A stretch of DNA of 7,063 nucleotides. It comes from Anaerolineae bacterium. GTDB lineage: Bacteria > Chloroflexota > Anaerolineae > B4-G1 > DUEL01. The position numbers and the translations under genes were made by a program. The notes below the pieces were generated by a model. The model worked only from the letters and a program-made list of their open reading frames with translations, did not search any database and was not told the DNA's origin. The DNA is taken from positions 1-7,063 of the forward strand of contig JAFGOJ010000259.1 in NCBI GenBank assembly GCA_016926575.1, read 5' to 3'. The first letter of the stretch is position 1. The number at the start of each line of letters is the position of its first letter. Shown here in pieces: positions 1 through 4,271 of the stretch.

Positions 1-70
1 CATTTGCGAGTACAAGTGCCCCGTCAACGGCGAGGCGGCGATCCGGGTTACTGCGCCGTATACGGTATAA
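1..70 (+). CDS. C-terminal end of a 4Fe-4S ferredoxin-type protein (partial)
   Basis: Only the last 22 complete codons of a plus-strand gene are in the window, read in the frame starting at base 2 and ending at TAA (68-70). The peptide begins ICEYKCPVNGEAAIRV and ends TAPYTV. A CX3CP motif followed by a short hydrophobic strand is how many [4Fe-4S] ferredoxin domains finish: the two cysteines would be the third and fourth ligands of a CX2CX2CX3CP cluster motif whose first half lies outside the window. The gene converges on the minus-strand flavoprotein gene and the two overlap by 23 nt at their 3' ends. The fragment is too short to name the family, and a chance open frame cannot be fully excluded, but the cysteine spacing and the CP make a real gene likely. 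Confidence 0.66.
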   Translation, partial: ICEYKCPVNGEAAIRVTAPYTV

Positions 71-1265
71 CGGTTCCCATCCCAAACTTCGGATCCAACA
101 ACCGGTGGCGGAGCGGTCCCACGTCTGCCCGGCGGTTCATCAGTGAGCGGAAGATGCCCGCCGCGCTGACGTCGCCCACCAGCCGGAAGCCAACGATGCG
201 ATTGTCCTCCAGGTACAGCTTGCGCAGCTCCGCGCCGCGCTGCACCCGTAGCTCCTCGCCTGTCATCCGACCGACGGCCATCAACGGCAGGCCCAGGTGT
301 TTCAGGCTGTTCATATTGTCCGCGCCTTCGTAGGCCGTGTCCCAACCCAGCAGGTTGTACGCCACGATTCGCCCCTGCGCGACGGCGTTGGGGAAGATGG
401 CGTGGACGTACCGCTCTCCGGTGAAGCGGTCGAAGGTTTCCGCCACGTCTCCCGCTGCGTAGACGTCTGCCACGTTGGTGCGCAGGTGGTCGTCGACCAG
501 CACGCCCCACTTCGTCTCGATGCCCGATCCGTGCAGGTAGGCGACGTTGGGCTTCAGTCCGGTCGCTGCCACCAGCAAGTCGGCAGAGACGACGTCGCCG
601 GAGCGCATCTGCACCGCCTCGGCGCGCGCGTCGCCGACGAAGGCGACGGCGTCCGCGGCGTCATCCTGCAGGACGCGCACCCCGCGCGCCTCGATCATGC
701 CCAACACGATCTGAGACGTCTCCGGATCGAGCATGCTGCGCATCACCCGCGAGCGGACGAGCTGCGTCACCTCCAGGCCCAGATCGGCCAGCAGCAGCGC
801 GATCTCCACGCCGATGAACCCGGCCCCCACGATCAGCGCGCTGCGGGCAGCCCCGGAGCGCACGCGCCCCAGCAACTCCTCCGCTGCGGTGAGGGATTTG
901 AAGTTGTAGATGCCGGGTTTCTCTTCCCCGGCGATGGGGGTGTACAGCCGCCCGCCTGTGGCGAGCACCAGCCGGTCGTAGCCGAGCGTCTCGCCGCCCT
1001 CCAGCCGAACGGTGTGCTGGGCCGGTTCGACGGCGACGACCGTCGTTCCGGCCCGGTAGGTGATCCCCAACCGCTCGGCAAAGTCCCGCCCGCGCCACAG
1101 GTGCACCTCCCGCCCGGTGGTGAAGTATTCCAACATCGCTGGAGGAGAGTAGGGCGGGGTCGGCTCGCCGGAAAGCATCGTGATTTCGACCCGATCGTCG
1201 TGCTGGCGCAGGGTCTCCGCGACGGTCACGCCCGCAGGCCCCGCGCCGACGATGAGGATTTTCAT
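48..1265 (-). CDS. FAD-dependent NAD(P) oxidoreductase of a CODH cluster (FNOR-type)
   Basis: This 405-residue protein is a two-dinucleotide-binding-domain flavoprotein of the pyridine nucleotide-disulfide oxidoreductase superfamily, of normal length. FAD binding is shown by GAGPAG (7-12), LATGG (101-105) and VYAAGDVAE (268-276). The NAD(P)-binding Rossmann fold shows GAGFIG (147-152), followed by AATGLKPN (233-240). The stretch PPYSPPAML (37-45) resembles the rubredoxin reductase and NirB-like branches, where NADH oxidases and CoA-disulfide reductases carry a redox-active cysteine. The protein has no cysteine at all, so it cannot use a disulfide or sulfenate and must move electrons through FAD alone. 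It lies 31 nt after cooS with an AAGGGGG-like ribosome site, so it is probably the last gene of the cooF-cooS operon. Inferred role: passing CO-derived electrons from CooF to NAD(P)+. Val170 sits where an acidic residue normally binds NAD ribose, followed by Arg171 and Arg173, which hints at NADP. The physiological acceptor is unproven. Confidence 0.9.
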   Translation of the reverse strand: MKILIVGAGPAGVTVAETLRQHDDRVEITMLSGEPTPPYSPPAMLEYFTTGREVHLWRGRDFAERLGITYRAGTTVVAVEPAQHTVRLEGGETLGYDRLVLATGGRLYTPIAGEEKPGIYNFKSLTAAEELLGRVRSGAARSALIVGAGFIGVEIALLLADLGLEVTQLVRSRVMRSMLDPETSQIVLGMIEARGVRVLQDDAADAVAFVGDARAEAVQMRSGDVVSADLLVAATGLKPNVAYLHGSGIETKWGVLVDDHLRTNVADVYAAGDVAETFDRFTGERYVHAIFPNAVAQGRIVAYNLLGWDTAYEGADNMNSLKHLGLPLMAVGRMTGEELRVQRGAELRKLYLEDNRIVGFRLVGDVSAAGIFRSLMNRRADVGPLRHRLLDPKFGMGTVIPYTAQ

Positions 1266-1296
1266 ATCAGCCCCCTTTCAGGATGCAGGATGCACG

Positions 1297-3204
1297 CTAT
1301 TCCGGCATCACGATCGTGTCCGGCTCGACGAACGGCAGTCCCAGCCCCTTCCGTTTCCCCTCGATGTGGCGGCGGATGAGCACGGCGGCTTTCTCCGGGT
1401 CGGGTTCGACGGCGAAGGCCGCGCCCACGACGTCGTTCAGGCCGCCTGCGAGCAGGTTGACCACGTTGGGGCTGCCGAAGATGGCCGGCTGGACGCCCAA
1501 CACGGTGTAGATGCCCGAAGCGACGACGTAGGTGCCGATGGAGACGGCCTTCTCCGAGTACCACTCCGGCGCAGCGCCGGCCAGCGGCAGCGCGCTGATG
1601 TCGACGCCCAGGTAGTCCGCCAGAGCCGCGGCCAGTACCAGGATGCGCGTGTTGTCGACGCAGGAACCCATGTGCAGCACCGGCGGGATGCCCAGCGCCT
1701 GGCACACGGCCTTCAGCCCCGGCCCGGCCATCTCGGCGGCGGCGGGGGTCATCAGGCCCGCTTTGCCGTCGGCTACCGCCGCGCAGCCGGTGACGACGAC
1801 CAGGATGTCGTTCTCGATCAGCCGCCGCGTCAGGGTCGTGTGGCCGTAGTCGTGCTTGATCTTGGGGTTGTTGCAGCCCACCACGCCCACCGCGCCACGG
1901 ATGTGCCCCGCCGCGATGGCGTCGACCAGCGGCTTGGGCGTGCCGCCCAGCGCGCCGACGATGGCCTCGACGGAGAAGCCGGCCATCATATCGACCGGCT
2001 CGTCGGGGATGACGACGCGCGGCCCGCGGTTGGGGAAGTTCTCGATGGCCCGGCGCACGATCTGCTGGCCGATTTCGATCCCGCGCTTGGGGTCGAAGGG
2101 GATGTGTGTCGCGCCGGTGAACCGGGCCTTGTCGAAGGTGGAGATGATCTCCGTGTGGAAGCACTTGGCGACGTCGACCACGGAGGGCATAATGCACTGG
2201 TAGTCGACCAGCATCGCCTCCAGCGCGCCGGTCATAATGACCAGCTCCTGGATCAGGTGGTTGCCGGCCATGGGCAGGCCGATGCGCATCTGCAACTCGT
2301 TGCCCGTGCAGCACAGGCCGACCAGGTTGATGCCCGCAGCGCCCTTCGACCGGGCGAGGTCTTGCAGCGCAGGGTCCTGCGCCGCACGCACCATGACGTC
2401 GGAGAGCATGGGGTTGTGGCCGTGCAGGGCGATGTTGACGTGGTCGGCTTTGAGGACGCCCAGGTTGGCCTTGGAGTTGATTGGCGCCGGTGTGCCGAAG
2501 AGGACATCGGAGACTTCGGTGGCGACCATCGAACCGCCCCAGCCGTCGGAGAGGCTGGTGCGCACGGCGTGCAGCAGGATGTTGACGTAGTCGTTGTCGA
2601 CGCCCATGTGCGTGCGGTGGAGCACCTCCACGTTCTCCCGGTCGATGCCGCGCGGCATGATGCCCAGCTTCTCCCACAGCTCGCGGCGCGGTTTGGGCGC
2701 GCGGGCAGCGAAGGTCAGCTCCTCCTTGCGCATGCCGAACTCTTCCATCATCTCCCACGCTACCTCGCGGGCGAGCTCGGCGGGTTCTTTGCCCTCTGCC
2801 TCGACACCGAACTCGGCGGCCAGTCGCTTCAGCTTGTCGACGTCGGTGATCTTGTAGGCACTCGTCTCGCCGGTGGCGGTTTGGTAGAGCGTCTCCAGGA
2901 TGTCCCGCCCGTGGTCCGAGTGGGCCGATGCACCGGCGGCGATGGAGCGCGCCAGGTTGCGCGCCACGATGACGTCGGCATCTGCGCCGCAGACGCCGCG
3001 CTGTGGGCCGTCGCCGAAGGGGTCCACCCGGCAGGGGCCCATCGCGCAGTTGCGGCAGCTCAGGCCCAGGGCGCAGTAGCCGCATTGAGGCTCCTGAGCG
3101 GCCAGGCGGTCCCATACCGTTTCGATGTGTTCTTCGTGGGCGTAGCGAATCATCTTCTGAGCATCTTTGGCGCTGCTCAGATGTTCAAACGTGTCGCTCA
3201 TCAT
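1297..3204 (-). CDS. cooS: Anaerobic Ni-Fe carbon monoxide dehydrogenase catalytic subunit
   Basis: The protein (635 residues, or 634 from the second Met) is a full-length cytoplasmic CooS. It catalyses CO + H2O to CO2 + 2H+ + 2e- at a [NiFe4S4] C-cluster. Recognised C-cluster positions are His261 (LHGHNP), the Cys298/299 pair (GLCCTGNE), Cys337 (DYQCIMPS), Cys444 (VGCNNP), Cys474 (VTGCAA) and Cys515 (MGSCVDN). The acid-base residues appear as His95 (ASAHSDH) and Lys552 (SEKAVSIGT). B-cluster ligands are Cys50, Cys53, Cys58 and Cys72. At the D-cluster, Cys41 is kept, but the second ligand of the CX7C type is Ser49 and a new Cys44 gives CX2C, as in the Desulfovibrio vulgaris type with a [2Fe-2S] cluster. 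All catalytic residues are present, so the enzyme should be active once nickel is inserted. It follows cooF by 6 nt. The neighbours point to electron delivery through CooF to a flavoprotein. No cooC or acetyl-CoA synthase gene is in the window. Confidence 0.97.
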   Translation of the reverse strand: MMSDTFEHLSSAKDAQKMIRYAHEEHIETVWDRLAAQEPQCGYCALGLSCRNCAMGPCRVDPFGDGPQRGVCGADADVIVARNLARSIAAGASAHSDHGRDILETLYQTATGETSAYKITDVDKLKRLAAEFGVEAEGKEPAELAREVAWEMMEEFGMRKEELTFAARAPKPRRELWEKLGIMPRGIDRENVEVLHRTHMGVDNDYVNILLHAVRTSLSDGWGGSMVATEVSDVLFGTPAPINSKANLGVLKADHVNIALHGHNPMLSDVMVRAAQDPALQDLARSKGAAGINLVGLCCTGNELQMRIGLPMAGNHLIQELVIMTGALEAMLVDYQCIMPSVVDVAKCFHTEIISTFDKARFTGATHIPFDPKRGIEIGQQIVRRAIENFPNRGPRVVIPDEPVDMMAGFSVEAIVGALGGTPKPLVDAIAAGHIRGAVGVVGCNNPKIKHDYGHTTLTRRLIENDILVVVTGCAAVADGKAGLMTPAAAEMAGPGLKAVCQALGIPPVLHMGSCVDNTRILVLAAALADYLGVDISALPLAGAAPEWYSEKAVSIGTYVVASGIYTVLGVQPAIFGSPNVVNLLAGGLNDVVGAAFAVEPDPEKAAVLIRRHIEGKRKGLGLPFVEPDTIVMPE

Positions 3205-3213
3205 TCCCTCCTA
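3205..3213 (-). promoter_or_regulatory. cooS ribosome binding site overlapping the cooF stop codon
   Basis: On the minus strand TAGGAGGGA directly precedes the cooS start, and its first three bases are the cooF TAG stop (3211-3213). AGGAGG lies only 2 nt before the ATG at 3204 but 5 nt before the second, in-frame ATG at 3201. Spacing therefore favours the second Met, which would give a 634-residue CooS. The arrangement suggests translational coupling of cooF and cooS. Confidence 0.7.
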
Positions 3214-3828
3214 TCGCTCGTTGACCTTGCCGGACTCCTCGCCCCACTTTCGCCAGGCCTCGAAGGTGGCGGGGAGACGGGGAAGCTCGGGGTGAATCGC
3301 GCCGGTGGCGACCGAGACCAGCTTGGCCAGCCGGCCCGCCGCCGATTTGGCGATCTCGTTGGGATCGCCGAACACCAGCGCATTGACCTTGCAGACCTCG
3401 ACGCAGGCCGGGACCTTGCCCTGGCGCTGCCGGTCGATGCAGTGATCGCACTTGACCGCCACCGTTTTGTCCAGCTTGACGGTGGCCGACTCGTAGTAGC
3501 GGATCACGTCGAACGGGCAGACCATCGCGCACATCGCGCAGGTGATGCACTTGTTCCCGTCGATGACGACGATGTCCAGATCGGCATTGCGGGTGATCGC
3601 CCCGGTAGGGCAGACCTCCATACAAGGGGCGGGGTCGCAGTGACGGCACTTGTTGGGGAAAGAGGTGTTCAGATAGAGGCCAGGAGCTACGTAAATCCGG
3701 GGGCGGGGTTTGGGTACCTCGAACACTGCCTGGTAGAGGTTCTTGCTCTGGGAGTGCTCCACAGCGCACGCGACTTGACATTGCATACACCCGACGCACC
3801 GCTCGGGGTTGACAAAGACCGTTTTCAT
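3211..3828 (-). CDS. cooF: Four-cluster ferredoxin, CODH electron-transfer protein CooF
   Basis: This 205-residue soluble iron-sulfur protein belongs to the CooF/HycB/HydN family. Sixteen cysteines form four [4Fe-4S] motifs: Cys11-14-17-21, Cys61-64-69-73, Cys94-97-100-104 and Cys127-130-142-146. The fourth has the CX2CX11CX3C spacing usual in this family. There is no signal peptide or Tat motif, which separates it from the periplasmic relatives such as DmsB partners and places it in the cytoplasm with CooS. CooF accepts electrons from the CODH surface cluster and passes them on, here presumably to the flavoprotein encoded after cooS. About 59 residues follow the last cysteine and end in a charged tail. 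The start is supported by AAGGAGGG at 3838-3845, 9 nt before the ATG. It is the first gene of the operon, behind a long leader. HydN-like or formate dehydrogenase subunits look similar, but adjacency to cooS decides the name. Confidence 0.92.
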   Translation of the reverse strand: MKTVFVNPERCVGCMQCQVACAVEHSQSKNLYQAVFEVPKPRPRIYVAPGLYLNTSFPNKCRHCDPAPCMEVCPTGAITRNADLDIVVIDGNKCITCAMCAMVCPFDVIRYYESATVKLDKTVAVKCDHCIDRQRQGKVPACVEVCKVNALVFGDPNEIAKSAAGRLAKLVSVATGAIHPELPRLPATFEAWRKWGEESGKVNER

Positions 3829-4083
3829 AAGGTCACTCCCTCCTTACAGCGATTCTCGAAAGGCGGGATGGATCAACGCTCCTCTCGCCTGCGCCCGCCA
3901 CGCGCGACGAGAGACCTGGGTTGAAGGCTTACTCCCAAAGCACCTCCTTCTGATATGTGGGTGTGTGATCGAACGGTTTGTAACGTTGAAGTGTGTCGGG
4001 CTGTAGGGGCGTGACGCACGTATGCATCCACAGGTGGGGAAATGGGGCTGCCTCGTACAAATGCGCCCGACGGGTACGTATCT
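3829..4083 (-). other. Long untranslated leader of the cooF-cooS operon
   Basis: About 250 nt separate the predicted promoter from the cooF start. I see no conserved protein here. A 21-codon frame with a TTG start (3938 down to the stop ending at 3873) sits behind a strong Shine-Dalgarno match. Its peptide is basic and arginine-rich (ending GGRRREER) and resembles nothing I know. No strong hairpin followed by a T run is visible, and I recognise no CooA-like TGTCA-N6-CGACA site or FNR-like TTGAT-N4-ATCAA site. The length leaves room for a structured RNA or attenuation control, but this is not shown. Confidence 0.4.
3941..3949 (-). promoter_or_regulatory. Strong Shine-Dalgarno match inside the cooF leader
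   Basis: The minus strand reads AAGGAGGTG, nine consecutive bases complementary to the usual 16S rRNA 3' end, yet it is about 110 nt upstream of cooF. The only start codon at a useful distance is a TTG 4 nt downstream (3936-3938), which opens a 21-codon frame. It could drive a leader peptide, be a standby ribosome site, or be chance. Confidence 0.35.
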
Positions 4084-4111
4084 ATGATAGTCAAAACGAG
4101 GCGAAAGTCAA
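4084..4111 (-). promoter_or_regulatory. Sigma70-like promoter for cooF-cooS-flavoprotein
   Basis: On the minus strand TTGACT (4106-4111) matches the -35 consensus at 5 of 6 positions, and TATCAT (4084-4089) matches the -10 consensus at 5 of 6, with a 16-nt spacer. The region is A/T-richer than its surroundings. The expected start is near 4077. The -10 lies inside a small palindrome, CTATGATAG (4082-4090), and the 18-bp intergenic palindrome starts 28 nt upstream of the -35. The promoter separates the CODH genes from the copper operon. Confidence 0.55.
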
Positions 4112-4139
4112 CTACTTCGAAAATAGAGCTCGTTCCTGG

Positions 4140-4176
4140 GGTGGTAGGCGCGCGATTCAATCGCGCGCCTACCACC
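4140..4176. repeat. 18-bp perfect-stem intergenic palindrome
   Basis: The left arm GGTGGTAGGCGCGCGATT (4140-4157) is exactly complementary to the right arm 4159-4176, with one C between them (4158). In RNA the effective loop would be a few bases of ATTCAAT. The same sequence is nearly identical on both strands, so both reading directions give the same VVGAR-x-NRAPTT peptide, which marks those frames as artefacts. No T run follows on either strand, so it is not a standard terminator. It looks like a REP-type dispersed genomic repeat, which cannot be tested within one window. Confidence 0.75.
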
Positions 4177-4189
4177 ACCAGACAATGTG

Positions 4190-4218
4190 CTCCCGCCGGG
4201 TCCGTGACCCGGCGGGAG
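4190..4218 (-). terminator. 13-bp perfect hairpin downstream of copA
   Basis: Arms 4190-4202 (CTCCCGCCGGGTC) and 4206-4218 are exactly complementary around a CGT loop. The hairpin begins 53 nt past the copA stop and is very stable. On the minus strand no U tract follows it (CACATTGTC), so intrinsic termination would be atypical. On the plus strand only a weak TATTTT follows. It may stop copA transcripts, protect their 3' end, or be another genomic repeat. Confidence 0.45.
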
Positions 4219-4244
4219 GGTGGGTATTTTCTGCCCTTTGTAGT

Positions 4245-4259
4245 GGCCCCGGTGGGGCC
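4245..4259 (-). terminator. Small GC hairpin just after copA
   Basis: GGCCCC and GGGGCC (4245-4250 and 4254-4259) pair around a 3-nt loop, starting 12 nt after the copA stop on the minus strand. The stem is only 6 bp and no T run follows. It could add to 3'-end structure together with the larger hairpin at 4190-4218. Confidence 0.25.
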
Positions 4260-4271
4260 CGCAGCGGCCGG

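Noticed and set aside
4..333. Plus-strand 109-codon frame at the left edge
   Set aside because: It lies opposite the flavoprotein gene and is out of frame with the cysteine-motif fragment at 1-70, which is the convincing plus-strand frame there.
1180..3924. A 914-codon open frame on the plus strand opposite cooS and cooF
   Set aside because: It runs antisense to two genes with complete catalytic motifs, is compositionally skewed (rich in H, D, V, G, R, A), and has no recognisable domain. Long antisense open frames are expected in GC-rich genes with strong codon bias.
3829..4139. CooA, FNR or CRP binding site upstream of cooF
   Set aside because: TGTGATC-like and AACG-N8-CGTT stretches occur at about 3962-3988, but no complete half-site pair matches a known consensus.
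3873..4178. Minus-strand 101-codon frame starting in the palindrome
   Set aside because: Its first residues are just the palindrome translated, the same peptide arises from the opposite strand, and it spans the promoter. Only its last 21 codons, behind a ribosome-site match, were kept as a weak possibility.
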